64,000 bases of DNA from contig NZ_JAVHTY010000002.1 in the NCBI RefSeq assembly GCF_031085165.1, positions 854,857-918,856 on the forward strand, read 5' to 3'. The notes under the pieces were generated by a model. That model had not been told where the DNA came from, searched no databases, and saw only the letters and a list, made by a program, of their open reading frames with translations. Below are positions 7,672 to 16,823 of the stretch, piece by piece (the stretch's first letter is position 1; the number at the start of each line of letters is the position of its first letter). The position numbers and the translations under genes are program-made. This DNA is from Pseudomonas sp. 102515 (GTDB lineage: Bacteria; Pseudomonadota; Gammaproteobacteria; Pseudomonadales; Pseudomonadaceae).

Positions 7672-10146
7672 ATGTTTTCCGCCTCTGCCGAATCCGTCGT
7701 TGTCGACGATGCTTCCGCGTACCATGCCCTGCGCCAGGCGCTGGACCGCTCCCTGGCGGCGATCGAATTCGATCTGCAGGGCACGATCCTTCACGCCAAC
7801 GACAACTTCCTGCAGACCTTCGGCTATCGCCTCGACGAGATCAGCGGACGACAGCACCGCCTGTTCTGCCCGCCCGGGGTGGCGGAGAGCGAAGACTATC
7901 AGGACTTCTGGGCGGCGCTGGGGCGTGGCGAGTTCCACAGCGGCGTCTATCGCCGCAAACACAAGGACGGCAGCCTGAGGTGGATCCACGCCACCTACAA
8001 TCCGCTGTTGGATGCGCAAGGGCGTCCGCAACGCATCATCAAGTTCGCCACCGACATCACCGAGGCGCGCCTGCAGGCGGTCGAATACGAAGGCAAGATC
8101 GAAGCCATCCATCGCTCCCAGGCGGTGATCGAATTCGATCTGCAGGGCACTGTGCTCTGGGCCAATGACAACTTCCTCGGCATGACCGGCTATGCGCTGG
8201 AAGAGTTGCGCGGGCGTCATCACAGCCTGATGTGCCCTGCCGACTACGCGCGTTCGGCGGAGTACGCCCTGCTGTGGAATCGGCTGGGGCAGGGGGTCTT
8301 CGATACCGGGGTCTACAAGCGTATCCGCCGCGATGGCCGGCCGATCTGGATCCAGGCCACCTACAATCCCATCCTCGATGGCGACGGGCGGCCCTACAAG
8401 GTGGTGAAGTTCGCCACCGATGTCACCGATGCGCAACTGCAGGCCGCCGAATTCGCAGGCAAGATGGCCGCCATCGACCGTGCCCAGGCGGTGATCGAAT
8501 TCGATCTGCATGGCAACATCCTGACGGCCAACGAGAACTTCTTGTCGGCCCTGGGTTACAGCCTGGACGAGGTGCGCGGCAAGCATCACCGGATCTTCTG
8601 CGAACCCGAGCATGCTCGCTCGCCAGGCTATCGTCTGTTCTGGGAAAAGCTCGGCCGCGGCGATTTCGATGCCGGGCTGTACAAGAGACGCGCCAGCGAC
8701 GGCCGCCAGGTGTGGATCCAGGCCACCTACAACCCCATCCTCGATGCGGAGGGCAAGCCCTACAAGGTGGTCAAGTTCGCCAGCGACGTCACCGAGAGTC
8801 AGCTGCGCAACAGCGACTACGAAGGCAAGGTGGCGGCCATCGACCGATCTCAGGCCATCGCCGAGTTCTCCCTCGACGGCACGGTGCTCGCCGCCAACCG
8901 CAACTTCCTGCTGGCCCTCGGTTACCAGACCGATGAAGTGGTGGGCAAGCATCACCGCATCCTCTGTCCCGACGACTATGCCCGCTCGGCGGATTACCGG
9001 TTGTTCTGGGATAAGTTGGCGCGGGGCGAATTCGACGCGGGGGTGTACAAGAGGCGCAACAGCCGGGGCGAGGAGATCTGGATCCAGGCGACCTACAACC
9101 CGATATTCGACGCCGATGGCAAGCCGTGCAAGGTGGTGAAGTTCGCCGTGGACATCACCGAGAGCCAGATTCGCAACAGCGACTACGCCGGCAAGGTGGC
9201 GGCCGTCGATCGCGGCCAGGCGGTGATCGAATTCGACCTGACCGGGAAGATCCTCGAGGCCAATCGCAATTTCCTGGCGACGCTGGGTTATCGCCTGGAA
9301 GAAATCCGTGGCCAGCATCACCGTATCTTCTGCGAGGCAGAGCACGTCGCCTCCGGCGAATACCGTGAATTCTGGGCGCGCCTGGCCCAGGGCGAGGTGT
9401 TTGGCGGGCGTTTCATGCGGTTGAGCAAGTTCGGCCAGCGCATCTGGATCCAGGCCACCTACAACCCCATCTTCGACGCCGAAGTCCAGGTGCACAAGGT
9501 GGTGAAATTCGCCACCGACATCACCCGGCAGGTGGAGATGGAGCAGCACGTGCGCCAGAAGATCGAGCAGATGAATCTTTCGCTGCACGCCCTGACCCGC
9601 TCCATCAACCAGATCGCCGAGACCACCGACGACGCCAACCGCATGGCCCGACGCACCCTGGAAGAAGCCGAGCGCGGTTCCCTGACGCTGACCCGCTCGC
9701 TGGACGCCATGGAGGCCATAGGCACCACGGCGGGGGGCATCCAGGACATCGTCCAGGTGATCAGCGACATCGCCAACCAGACCAACATGCTGGCCTTCAA
9801 CGCCGCCATCGAAGCGGCCCGCGCCGGTGAGCACGGGCTGGGTTTCTCAGTGGTGGCCGATGAGGTCCGCAAGTTGGCCGAGAAATCGTCCCAGGCGACC
9901 AAGGAGATCAACAAGCTGATCCTGGAATCGGTGAAGAGCATCGCCCAGGGCAGCGAAATCTCGCGCAGCGTGGGCGAGGCCTTCGGCCTGATCGCCGAAG
10001 GGGTGGGCAAGACCCAGCAGTCCATCGAGGCCATCAACGGTTCCACCGCGGCCCAGCTCGCCGATGCGGCGCGGGTCAATCAGCTGATCCAGGAGCTGGA
10101 CGCGGCCACCACGCTCACGCTGGTGACCGGGGGAGCGCGATCGTGA
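7672..10146 (+). CDS. Soluble methyl-accepting chemotaxis-type receptor with five tandem PAS domains
   Basis: The ATG at 7672 follows TGGAG. The 824-residue product has no signal or membrane segment. Five PAS domains of 122 residues each (about 26-145, 148-267, 270-389, 392-511, 514-633) repeat the same skeleton: EFDL.G, NFL..LGY..DE, GKHHRI.C, F.AG.YKRR..DG, and W.QATYNPI.D..G.P.KVVKFA.D.T. A short MCP signalling domain follows (about 640-824) with the hairpin tip [19 protein letters not shown] and [15 protein letters not shown]. Such PAS/MCP proteins feed CheA through CheW. The stop overlaps the start of the CheW-like gene (GTGA), so the two are co-translated. PAS ligand (haem, flavin or none) cannot be read. 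Confidence 0.92.
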   Translation: MFSASAESVVVDDASAYHALRQALDRSLAAIEFDLQGTILHANDNFLQTFGYRLDEISGRQHRLFCPPGVAESEDYQDFWAALGRGEFHSGVYRRKHKDGSLRWIHATYNPLLDAQGRPQRIIKFATDITEARLQAVEYEGKIEAIHRSQAVIEFDLQGTVLWANDNFLGMTGYALEELRGRHHSLMCPADYARSAEYALLWNRLGQGVFDTGVYKRIRRDGRPIWIQATYNPILDGDGRPYKVVKFATDVTDAQLQAAEFAGKMAAIDRAQAVIEFDLHGNILTANENFLSALGYSLDEVRGKHHRIFCEPEHARSPGYRLFWEKLGRGDFDAGLYKRRASDGRQVWIQATYNPILDAEGKPYKVVKFASDVTESQLRNSDYEGKVAAIDRSQAIAEFSLDGTVLAANRNFLLALGYQTDEVVGKHHRILCPDDYARSADYRLFWDKLARGEFDAGVYKRRNSRGEEIWIQATYNPIFDADGKPCKVVKFAVDITESQIRNSDYAGKVAAVDRGQAVIEFDLTGKILEANRNFLATLGYRLEEIRGQHHRIFCEAEHVASGEYREFWARLAQGEVFGGRFMRLSKFGQRIWIQATYNPIFDAEVQVHKVVKFATDITRQVEMEQHVRQKIEQMNLSLHALTRSINQIAETTDDANRMARRTLEEAERGSLTLTRSLDAMEAIGTTAGGIQDIVQVISDIANQTNMLAFNAAIEAARAGEHGLGFSVVADEVRKLAEKSSQATKEINKLILESVKSIAQGSEISRSVGEAFGLIAEGVGKTQQSIEAINGSTAAQLADAARVNQLIQELDAATTLTLVTGGARS
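7747..9570 (+). repeat. Five in-frame 366-bp PAS repeats
   Basis: The coding sequence repeats with a period of 366 bases. Repeats 1 and 2 share GAATTCGATCTGCAG at matching positions, and the ATCCAGGC(C/G)ACCTACAA block recurs in repeats 2-5. The DNA-level similarity points to recent tandem duplication and makes copy-number change by recombination likely. Confidence 0.85.
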
Positions 10147-11615
10147 CCTCGACCCAGGGCGTCGTGCGGATCGGCGAACTGGAAGTCGCCCTGTCCGCCC
10201 AGGCCCTGGAACGCGTGGTGTCCTGGCCGGCGCGCCTGGCCCCTCACCCGAGTCCGGTGCCCTGGCTGCTGGGCCTCTTCGAGCTGGGCGGCCAGCCGCT
10301 GCCGCTGGTGGACGGTCATCGCCTGCTGGGGCTGCCGGCGGTCGAGCACGAGCGCCGGATCGCCGTGATCCGTCATGGGGGTGGACGCTTCGGCCTGGCC
10401 ATCGATGGGGTGGTGGACATCCTCGAGCTGGCGGATGACGCCATCGTGCAATTGCAGGGGGCGCCCGGGCGCCTGCTGGGACAGCTGCATCTCCAGGCGG
10501 AGACCGGCCGGCTGGTGCATCTGCTGGATCTGCCGGCCCTGGCGGCCTTGCCGGGCTTCGAGGTCAGTGCCGACAGGCCGCCAGCGCTCCAGCGGCAGGC
10601 CGCCATTGTCACGGAAGAAGAGCGGCTCTATCTGCTGTTCGAGTGCGATGGGCGGCGCCTGTGCCTGGATGCGGCGGTGGTGCAGGAGCTGGTGGATCGA
10701 CCGCAGCTGACGCCCAGCGAATTCGCCAGCGACAGCTGTCGCTACCAAGTGCAGCTGCGGGGCCAGGCCTTGCCGGTGCTGGAGCTGTCCGAGCTGCTGG
10801 GCCTTGTCCCGCCCGCGAACAGTCGCCATGAGCATTTGCTGGTGCTGGCAGCGGGCGACCAGGGTCAGTACCGCGTCGCTTTCGGTTTCGCGCGGCTGCT
10901 CGGCATGTGGCGCCGGGATCCGGCGCAGTGCGCGCCGCTGCTCGGCTTCGGCCTGGAGCGGCCCGGGCTGTTGCGGGGAATATTCAGCGAAGCGGATGGC
11001 GAGGCGGCGATCGTGATCGATCACCTGGCCCTGGGTTGCCAGGAGGCGGCGGTGGCCTATGCACGGATCTATCGCACCGATCGCGACTTGCTGCGCGAAG
11101 CGCGGCGTCAGGTCCGGCGCCAGCCGTGCCTCACCTTTCTCGCCGAATTGCTGTTCGCCGTCCCGCTGGAGCAGGTGGCCGAGGTCCTGCCCCTGCCAGC
11201 GCACTACCTGCGGCTCGGCCAGCGGGATCCGCGGTTGCTGGGGTTGATGGAGGTCCGCGGCCAGCAGATCACCCTGGTCTGCCTGCGTACCCTGGCCGGC
11301 GCGGCAGCGGTCGAGTCCGGTCCCGGCGATCAGGTGATCGTGGTGGAAGGGCAGCGCCAGCGCCTGGGTTTCGTAGTGCAGCGGGTGGAGGCCATCGAGG
11401 CCTTTACCGAGTTGCGAGCCGATGCCCTGGCGCGCAGCTGGCAGTTGCCAGGCGAGGGCGGGGCGGTACCTGCGCAGCGGGCGCAGAGCTGGGTGGGCGT
11501 AGGGTCCCCGGGCAACAGTCGCCAGGCGACCCTGATCGACCTCGGTGCGCTGGTGAAACGTCTGGAAGGTCAGGCTCGGCAGACCCTCCCGGAGCAGATT
11601 GCTGCGGCGATTTGA
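10143..11615 (+). CDS. Chemotaxis coupling-like protein with three CheW domains
   Basis: A GTG at 10143 overlaps the receptor stop codon in a GTGA, so translation is coupled. The 490-residue product contains three consecutive CheW-like beta-barrel modules. Module 1 covers about 1-135 ([25 protein letters not shown], then [13 protein letters not shown]). Module 2 covers about 150-300 ([20 protein letters not shown]). Module 3 covers about 320-475 ([49 protein letters not shown]). Single-domain CheW bridges receptors and CheA; a three-module protein could scaffold several receptors or kinases. No CheA, CheR or CheB gene is in the window, so the downstream partner is elsewhere. Confidence 0.85.
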   Translation: MTSTQGVVRIGELEVALSAQALERVVSWPARLAPHPSPVPWLLGLFELGGQPLPLVDGHRLLGLPAVEHERRIAVIRHGGGRFGLAIDGVVDILELADDAIVQLQGAPGRLLGQLHLQAETGRLVHLLDLPALAALPGFEVSADRPPALQRQAAIVTEEERLYLLFECDGRRLCLDAAVVQELVDRPQLTPSEFASDSCRYQVQLRGQALPVLELSELLGLVPPANSRHEHLLVLAAGDQGQYRVAFGFARLLGMWRRDPAQCAPLLGFGLERPGLLRGIFSEADGEAAIVIDHLALGCQEAAVAYARIYRTDRDLLREARRQVRRQPCLTFLAELLFAVPLEQVAEVLPLPAHYLRLGQRDPRLLGLMEVRGQQITLVCLRTLAGAAAVESGPGDQVIVVEGQRQRLGFVVQRVEAIEAFTELRADALARSWQLPGEGGAVPAQRAQSWVGVGSPGNSRQATLIDLGALVKRLEGQARQTLPEQIAAAI

Positions 11616-11865
11616 CGATACCGCTCGTCACTTCGCCCAGCGGTCGGGTAACGGGTCACCCGTGGCTCTGGCTGGCGCCGCAGGCGTCCCTCATCGAAGC
11701 GGCAACGGTAGGCTAGAGCCCGCGGTGTTTTCCCGTTGGTACCAGGCGAGGTGCGCCATCGGCGCTCCTTTCGCCTGACCCGGATCGAGGCGTTCATCAG
11801 CATCTCGTCAAGAAATCTCGCGGCGCGTCGAACCAGAGAAAGACACAACTTTCCTGGGTGATCCC

Positions 11866-13179
11866 ATGTTCAACTCCGCACTCAAACGCCGTATCGCTGA
11901 CCTCGAAGCCGAGCTGGCCGAGCACCGTCAGCTGCGCGCGGCGTTCTGCAATGATGCCCTTTGCCTACTGCTGGACGCCCAGGGCCGGATCGAGGATTTC
12001 AACGACAACTTCGCCCAGTGCCTGGGGTACGTGCCGGGTAGCCTCACCGGACGGAGCCTGGACGACCTCATTCCGGACTACGTGAAGAAGCTGGTCTGCT
12101 ATGGCGATCTGAAGCGCAGCTTCAATGAAGGTCGCCAGGCCAGTGGTATCTATCGGCTACTACGCGGGACGGGCGGCGTCGCCTGGCTCTATGCGATCTG
12201 GACGCCGGTGCGGGATACCCAGGGGCGGGTCAAGCAGATCCGCTGCTACGCCTATGACCGTACCGAGCAGGTGGAAACCTCCACCGAGCACTCGGGCATC
12301 ATCAATGCGCTGCTGCGCTCCACCGCGGTGATCGAATTCGATCTCTCCGGCGAGGTGCTCACCGCCAACGAGCGCTTCCTGCAGGGCATGGGCTATTCGC
12401 TGGCGCAGATCGTCGGCAAGCACCACCGGATGTTCTGCAGCCGCGAAGAGTCGGAATCCGCCGACTATCGCGTCTTCTGGGAGCGGCTCAACCGGGGCGA
12501 CTATGTCGCCAGTCGCTTCAAGCGCATCGACAGCCATGGCCGCACGGTCTGGCTGGAGGCCTCCTACAATCCGGTGCTCAACACCCGCGGCGAGCTGTAC
12601 AAGGTCATCAAGTTCGCCACCGTCATCACCGAGCAGGTGGAGCAGGAACTGGCGGTGGCCGAAGCGGCCCGGGTCGCCTTCGACATTTCCCAGACCACCG
12701 ACGAAAGCGCCCGTCAGGGTGCGGCGGTGGTGCAGGACACGGTAGCGGTGATGACTCGCATCGCCGGCGAGATCCAGGTCGCCGCCAATGGCATCGAAGA
12801 CCTTGGCAAGCAGTCGCTGGTGATCAGCGCCATCGTCAAGACCATCAGCGGCATCGCCGAGCAGACCAATCTGCTGGCGCTCAACGCGGCCATCGAAGCC
12901 GCCCGGACGGGCGAGCAAGGGCGTGGCTTCGCCGTGGTGGCGGATGAGGTCAGGCAACTGGCCGGGCGCACCAGCAAGGCGACCGAAGAAATCGTCGGGG
13001 TGGTGCAGCAGAACCAGCAACTGGCGCAAACCGCGGTCAGCAACATGGCCGCCAGCCGGCAGCAGGCGGAGCAGGGGCTGCACCTGGCGAGCAACGCCGG
13101 GGTGCGCATCACCGAGATCCAGGAGGGTGCCCGCCAGGTGGTGGGCGCGGTCAGCCAGTTCGCCCGGCGGCTGAGTTAA
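11866..13179 (+). CDS. PAS-PAS-MCP soluble receptor, BdlA-like
   Basis: The 437-residue product starts with a helical stretch ([19 protein letters not shown]). Two PAS domains follow (about 20-125 and 146-265); the second has the same GKHHRMFC and [12 protein letters not shown] signatures as the five-PAS receptor. An MCP domain follows ([38 protein letters not shown]). The size and order match BdlA of P. aeruginosa, a soluble sensor needed for biofilm dispersal, but orthology is not proven. Its stop overlaps the stop of the convergent phosphatase gene by 4 bases. The 250 bases upstream hold no clear gene. Confidence 0.88.
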   Translation: MFNSALKRRIADLEAELAEHRQLRAAFCNDALCLLLDAQGRIEDFNDNFAQCLGYVPGSLTGRSLDDLIPDYVKKLVCYGDLKRSFNEGRQASGIYRLLRGTGGVAWLYAIWTPVRDTQGRVKQIRCYAYDRTEQVETSTEHSGIINALLRSTAVIEFDLSGEVLTANERFLQGMGYSLAQIVGKHHRMFCSREESESADYRVFWERLNRGDYVASRFKRIDSHGRTVWLEASYNPVLNTRGELYKVIKFATVITEQVEQELAVAEAARVAFDISQTTDESARQGAAVVQDTVAVMTRIAGEIQVAANGIEDLGKQSLVISAIVKTISGIAEQTNLLALNAAIEAARTGEQGRGFAVVADEVRQLAGRTSKATEEIVGVVQQNQQLAQTAVSNMAASRQQAEQGLHLASNAGVRITEIQEGARQVVGAVSQFARRLS

Positions 13180-13796
13180 GGCTGTTCGTCCCAGCCGGGG
13201 GCGCTGTACCACGCATAACCGGCCGCATCGAGTTCCAGCCAGCGGCCCTGGTGGATGACCATCCGGGTCGCCACCTCCGGACTGGCCAGACCGGTCGCCA
13301 CCAGCAGGCTGCGGATCAGGGCGCCATGGGCCACCAGCAGCGTGGGGCCCTGGAGTTCGTCCAGCAGCGGACGCACCCGCTCGGCGGCATCGGCATAGCT
13401 TTCGCCACCGGGTACCCGAAAGGTATAGGGCTCGGCGGCGCGCCGGGCGTGCTGCTCGGGATAGCGCTGGGCGATGGTCGGCATGTCCAGTCCCTCCCAG
13501 TCACCGAAGGCCTTTTCCGCCAGGCGCGCATCGCGGGCCAGGCTTCTCGGCGTGCCCGGCAGCTGCGCCAGGATCAGGTCGAGCGTTGCACTGGCGCGTT
13601 GCAGCGGACTGCTCAGGCAGGCGAAGCGAGAGATGTCGAGGCGTTCGCGCAGGGCCAGGCCCACGGCTTCGGCCTGGGCACGGCCGCGGCCATTGAGCGG
13701 TATGTCCTGGCGACCCTGGAGGCGACCGCTGGCGTTCCAGTCGGTTTCGCCGTGACGGATCACCAGCAGGGGAGAGGGGAAGGGCAAGGGTATCAA
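13176..13796 (-). CDS. Histidine phosphatase superfamily protein
   Basis: The likely start is a TTG at 13796 whose TTGA overlaps the TGA stop of the upstream GAF gene, giving 206 residues. The phosphoglycerate-mutase-like core is clear: [19 protein letters not shown] (catalytic His in RHG), [13 protein letters not shown], and the second catalytic His in [14 protein letters not shown]. The family includes CobC, GpmB and broad phosphatases; the substrate cannot be assigned. Coupling to a kinase-like GAF protein is unusual and might mean a signalling role. A GTG six codons before RHG is an alternative start. Confidence 0.8.
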   Translation of the reverse strand: MIPLPFPSPLLVIRHGETDWNASGRLQGRQDIPLNGRGRAQAEAVGLALRERLDISRFACLSSPLQRASATLDLILAQLPGTPRSLARDARLAEKAFGDWEGLDMPTIAQRYPEQHARRAAEPYTFRVPGGESYADAAERVRPLLDELQGPTLLVAHGALIRSLLVATGLASPEVATRMVIHQGRWLELDAAGYAWYSAPGWDEQP

Positions 13797-14962
13797 TCCA
13801 GGGCAGTGGGCAGGGTAAGGATGAAACGCAGGCGGTCGTCTTCCAGGCGCGCGACCAGGCTGCCGCCATGGCCGCGGGCGATTTCCTGGGCGAGACAGCA
13901 GCCCAGGTCCAGGCGGGCGGGTTGCCCGGCATCGGCCTGGGTCAGCAGCGGCTGGAACACCTGGTTCAGGGTGGCGGGGTCCACTACGGCGGTGCTGCTT
14001 TCCACGGCGAGGCGATAGCAGCGTTCGTCGAGCACGCCGCGCAGCAGCTGGGTGCCGCCGGCAGGATTGCGGGAAGCGACCCACTCCAGCAGCGCGCCCA
14101 CGGCCTGCAGCAGGCGCGGCAGGTCGAGGCGCAGGGCGGCGGGTAGCGCGGGCAACTCGCTGCGCAGGGTCTGGTCGGGGAAACGCGTCTGCAGCCTGGC
14201 GATCAGGTCCTGGAGCCGATCATTGACGCCTTCCACCAGGGCCGGCTTCAGGGGCAGGCCATGGCCCAGGCGCGCGCGCACGAAGTCGGCAGCCGCGGCG
14301 CTGCGTTCGGCCAGGCGCTGGGCCTCGGCTTGCCAGCGCTGCGCCTGGGAGGCATCCGCGGGCGCGTTCTTGGCCAGCGCCTGCAGCGGCCGCTGCAGAT
14401 CCTCTTCCAGCAGCACCAGCAGCTGTTCGCGCAACGGCGTGAGATCGACGTCGCCACGCGCACCGGGGCTTTCCTCGCGACGCTGTTCTTCCCGGGCGAG
14501 CAGTTCGCCCAGCAGGCGGGCGAAGCCGTCCAGGGTAGCGATCACCGGGCGCTGCTCGAGCAGCGGCGCGGGCTGGGGATCGAAGGCGCACAGCGTGCCG
14601 AAGAAGGTGCCGTTGGGACGAAACACCGGGACCGACAGATAGCTCTTCCAGCCATAGAGGCCGGGCGCCGGATGGTCGCAGTAGGTGGGATTCTGGGTCA
14701 CGTCGCTGATGATCACGGCGTCGTGGGAGGAGCGCACGTGGTTGCAGAGGGTGGATTCGAGATCCAGTTCGGCGCCGGGTTGCAGGCCGTAGGCGATGCG
14801 ATCCTCCACCGCACAGGCGATCCAGCGCTGCTCGGTGACCTCGGCAACAGTGGCGACCCCAAGGCCGCTGACATCGCAGACGACGCGCAGGAGCGCCGCG
14901 ACGGAGTCCAGGGACGCCAGCAGCTCGATGCTTTCGACGGTACTGGAGGGTTGGCTGGGCAT
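13793..14962 (-). CDS. GAF-domain protein with degenerate histidine-kinase-like region
   Basis: The 389-residue product has an N-terminal GAF domain (about 10-160) with the CNHVRSSHDAVIISDVTQNPTYCDHP and SYLSVPVFRPNGTFFGTLCAFD segments typical of phytochrome-like or CheY-linked GAF proteins. The C-terminal half resembles a kinase. Where a phosphoacceptor box would have H-(E/D)-L-R-x-P it reads EEDLQRPL, with no His. The ATPase N-box (LLQAVGALLEWVASRN) lacks its usual Asn pattern, although a G2-like LDLGCCLAQEIARGHGGSL remains. It is probably a pseudokinase. It is translationally linked to the phosphatase downstream. Confidence 0.75.
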   Translation of the reverse strand: MPSQPSSTVESIELLASLDSVAALLRVVCDVSGLGVATVAEVTEQRWIACAVEDRIAYGLQPGAELDLESTLCNHVRSSHDAVIISDVTQNPTYCDHPAPGLYGWKSYLSVPVFRPNGTFFGTLCAFDPQPAPLLEQRPVIATLDGFARLLGELLAREEQRREESPGARGDVDLTPLREQLLVLLEEDLQRPLQALAKNAPADASQAQRWQAEAQRLAERSAAAADFVRARLGHGLPLKPALVEGVNDRLQDLIARLQTRFPDQTLRSELPALPAALRLDLPRLLQAVGALLEWVASRNPAGGTQLLRGVLDERCYRLAVESSTAVVDPATLNQVFQPLLTQADAGQPARLDLGCCLAQEIARGHGGSLVARLEDDRLRFILTLPTALD

Positions 14963-15073
14963 GGCGCGGTAGTTCTCTGGCGGACAGGCCCTGAACGCTA
15001 GGCCAAGAGACGCCCGAGGGCAACCGTCTGCCGGCTGAGCGATCCGCGTGGCGGACGTTCGGGCCGCCTCCGT

Positions 15074-15157
15074 CTAGCCGATCAGGTCGGTGGCATAGGC
15101 CAGCACGGTCAGGCAGAGCAGCAGCAACAGCAGGTTGGCCGGGGTAATGCTTTTCAT
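15074..15157 (-). CDS. Possible 27-residue small membrane peptide
   Basis: The ATG at 15157 (reverse) is preceded by AAAGGA about 10 bases upstream. The frame encodes a peptide that starts MKSITPAN, has a run of Leu (LLLLLLCLTVLAYA), and ends TDLIG before TAG. It looks like a single transmembrane helix. It lies upstream of the GAF gene on the same strand. There is no family match that I know, and it may be a chance ORF. Confidence 0.4.
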   Translation of the reverse strand: MKSITPANLLLLLLCLTVLAYATDLIG

Positions 15158-15414
15158 CGGGGAGATCCTTTCACGCAAGGGCTGTTCCTTGTCCAGATAC
15201 ACCTGGGACGGCCATGCCGGTGCTGGGGATCTCGGGGGGTGGAGCAGGTGCGCTCATCTCTGCGTCTCGATACTGCTGGCAAAGGACAGGTGTCGGAACG
15301 CCACTGTCGCCGTTCGTTCAGCGCCTGCCAGGGGAGGTGCGACATCTGGTCGAAGCGGCAGTGCGAGCGGTTCGCAGTTGCCAACCGCTGGGCAAGCCGG
15401 TAGCGTGACGTCCC
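15158..15414. other. Non-coding stretch upstream of the Tyr leader
   Basis: Together with the leader region this gap spans 411 bases between 15157 and 15569. No gene with a ribosome site is seen in this part. An inverted repeat AGCGGTT-N10-AACCGCT occurs at 15366-15389. A weak promoter-like pair (TTGCCA 15378-15383, TAGCGT 15401-15406, 17-base spacer) could start the leader RNA, but the match is poor. Confidence 0.3.
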
Positions 15415-15477
15415 ATGCGAACCTTCCTTTGCCCCATCAGCGCCTACTACTACTACCTGACCAACATCGGGTGGTAG
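15415..15477 (+). CDS. Putative leader peptide with four consecutive Tyr codons upstream of tyrS
   Basis: A short ORF runs ATG (15415) to TAG (15475-15477) and encodes 20 residues beginning MRTFLCPISA. It then has four successive TAC tyrosine codons (15445-15456) and ends LTNIGW. It lies 91 bases before the tyrS start. An in-frame TGA three codons upstream (15406-15408) fixes the ATG as the only start. The Shine-Dalgarno sequence is weak. Control-codon runs like this define attenuator leader peptides (TrpL, HisL, PheM), where ribosome stalling on scarce charged tRNA selects the RNA fold. Coding for Tyr directly ahead of tyrosyl-tRNA synthetase makes chance unlikely. Confidence 0.7.
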   Translation: MRTFLCPISAYYYYLTNIGW

Positions 15478-15518
15478 GTACTGCGCTGCATGACCGAACC
15501 GCCTAGGGCGGCTCGGTC
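15450..15518 (+). promoter_or_regulatory. Attenuator-like RNA with three mutually exclusive stems
   Basis: Stem 1:2 pairs CTACTACC, within the Tyr codons (15450-15457), with GGTGGTAG (15470-15477). Stem 2:3 pairs GGGTGGT (15469-15475) with ACCGCCT (15498-15504), including wobble pairs. Stem 3:4 pairs GACCGA/TCGGTC (15492-15497 with 15513-15518) plus CCGCC/GGCGG (15499-15503 with 15507-15511) around a TAG loop. This is the classical attenuator layout. However, no T run follows stem 3:4, so intrinsic termination is not shown. Confidence 0.55.
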
Positions 15519-15533
15519 AAGGCAACTTCTCCC

Positions 15534-15566
15534 GGTCTCCCAGGCACCGTCCAGCCACAGGAGACC
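15534..15566 (+). promoter_or_regulatory. Hairpin sequestering the tyrS Shine-Dalgarno
   Basis: GGTCTCC (15534-15540) is perfectly complementary to GGAGACC (15560-15566), which contains the AGGAG ribosome site of tyrS (ATG 15569). The 19-base loop lies between. This could give translational control in place of, or besides, termination. Confidence 0.45.
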
Positions 15567-15568
15567 CC

Positions 15569-16813
15569 ATGGACAGCACCCAGCGAGACCTGCTCGCCAC
15601 CCTCGAAGCCCGCGGCTTCGTGCACCAGGCCACCGATCGTGACGGCCTTGCGCGCGCCCTTGCCGCCGGACCGGTGACCGGCTATCTCGGCTTCGACGCC
15701 ACCGCCGACAGCCTCCACGTCGGCCACCTGCAGGGCCTGATGCTGATGCGCTGGCTGCAGCGCGCCGGTCACCCTATCCTCCTGCTGATCGGCGGCGCCA
15801 CCACCCGCATCGGCGATCCCAGCTTTCGCGACAGCAGCCGCCCGGTGCTCACCGACGGCCAGATCGCCCTGAACATGGCCGGCATCGCCAAGGCCTTCCA
15901 CCGCTACCTGGAGGTCGGCGATGGCCATGGCCGCGCCCAGGTGGTGGACAACGCCGAATGGCTCGACGGCCTCGGCTACCTGGAGTTCCTCGGCGCCGTG
16001 GGCCGGCACTTTTCCATCAATCGCCTGCTGACCTTCGATGCCATCAGAAGTCGTCTCGACCGCCAGCATTCGCTGTCCTTCGAGGAGTTCGGCTACACCC
16101 TGCTGCAAGCCTACGACTTCGTCGAGTTGTCGCGGCGCTATGGCTGCACCCTGCAACTGGGTGGCGCCGACCAGTGGGCCAACATCATCAACGGCGTGGA
16201 GCTGTCGCGCCGGCAGGGCGGCCCCCAGCTCCATGGCCTGACCATGCCACTGCTGGCCACCCGTGATGGGCGCAAGATGGGCAAGTCGGCCCAAGGCGCG
16301 GTCTGGCTCAACGAGGAGCGGCTATCGGCCTTCGACTTCTGGCAGTTCTGGCGCAACTGCGACGATGCCGACGTCGCGCGCTTCCTGGCGCTGTTCACCG
16401 AATTGCCGCTGGACGAGGTGCGGCGGCTGGCCGCCCTGGCTGGCGCGGAAATCAATCTGGCGAAGGTCGTGCTGGCCAACGAGGCGACCCGACTGGCCCA
16501 TGGCGAGCAGGCGCAGCGCGCGGCAGAGGCAGCTGCCGCCGGGGTGTTCGCCGACCAGGAAGGTACGGGTCAGTTACCGGACATCGCCCTGAGTCGCCGG
16601 CAGCTGGAGGCGGGTGTCAGCCTGGTCCAGTTGCTGGTCGAAGCGGGATTGCAGCCGTCGCGCAGTGCGGTCCGTCGCCTGGCGGAAGGCGGTGGCCTGC
16701 GGCTGGACGAGCGGCTCGTGCCCGATCCCGATGTGCTGCTCACGGCGGGCGACGTCGGTCGACGGGTGAGTCTGGGCAAGAAGCGGCATCTGCGCATCAC
16801 ACGGGCGGACTGA
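15569..16813 (+). CDS. tyrS: Tyrosyl-tRNA synthetase
   Basis: The 414-residue class I synthetase has the HIGH-type motif HVGHLQG near residue 50, the tyrosine-binding segment [10 protein letters not shown]..., [16 protein letters not shown], the KMSKS-type loop [16 protein letters not shown], and a C-terminal S4-like RNA-binding region ([16 protein letters not shown]). It charges tRNA-Tyr in the cytosol. The KMGKS loop and the following [25 protein letters not shown] segment look more like alphaproteobacterial TyrS than the KFGKT form of E. coli. P. aeruginosa has two TyrS proteins (TyrS and TyrZ), so this may be a second copy. It is preceded by a Tyr leader and followed after 10 bases by a frameshifted SDR gene. 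Confidence 0.93.
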   Translation: MDSTQRDLLATLEARGFVHQATDRDGLARALAAGPVTGYLGFDATADSLHVGHLQGLMLMRWLQRAGHPILLLIGGATTRIGDPSFRDSSRPVLTDGQIALNMAGIAKAFHRYLEVGDGHGRAQVVDNAEWLDGLGYLEFLGAVGRHFSINRLLTFDAIRSRLDRQHSLSFEEFGYTLLQAYDFVELSRRYGCTLQLGGADQWANIINGVELSRRQGGPQLHGLTMPLLATRDGRKMGKSAQGAVWLNEERLSAFDFWQFWRNCDDADVARFLALFTELPLDEVRRLAALAGAEINLAKVVLANEATRLAHGEQAQRAAEAAAAGVFADQEGTGQLPDIALSRRQLEAGVSLVQLLVEAGLQPSRSAVRRLAEGGGLRLDERLVPDPDVLLTAGDVGRRVSLGKKRHLRITRAD

Positions 16814-16823
16814 GGAGAAGGCG

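Noticed and set aside
11691..11759. A 22-codon minus-strand ORF with AAAGGAG upstream
   Set aside because: The ribosome site is good but the product is short, with no feature, and the gap is likely to hold the BdlA-like promoter. Left out as a gene for lack of support.
11616..11865. A sigma-28 promoter before the BdlA-like gene
   Set aside because: TCAAG occurs at 11808-11812 but no GCCGATAA-like -10 is found at the proper spacing.
15445..15490. T-box riboswitch at tyrS
   Set aside because: The segment GGGTGGTA followed by ACTGCG looks like the T-box bulge (GGGUGGNACCGCG), with UGGU matching a tRNA ending in ACCA. But there is no Stem I, AG bulge, specifier loop or terminator with T run, and the Tyr codons sit in an ATG-started frame, so a leader peptide is the better reading.
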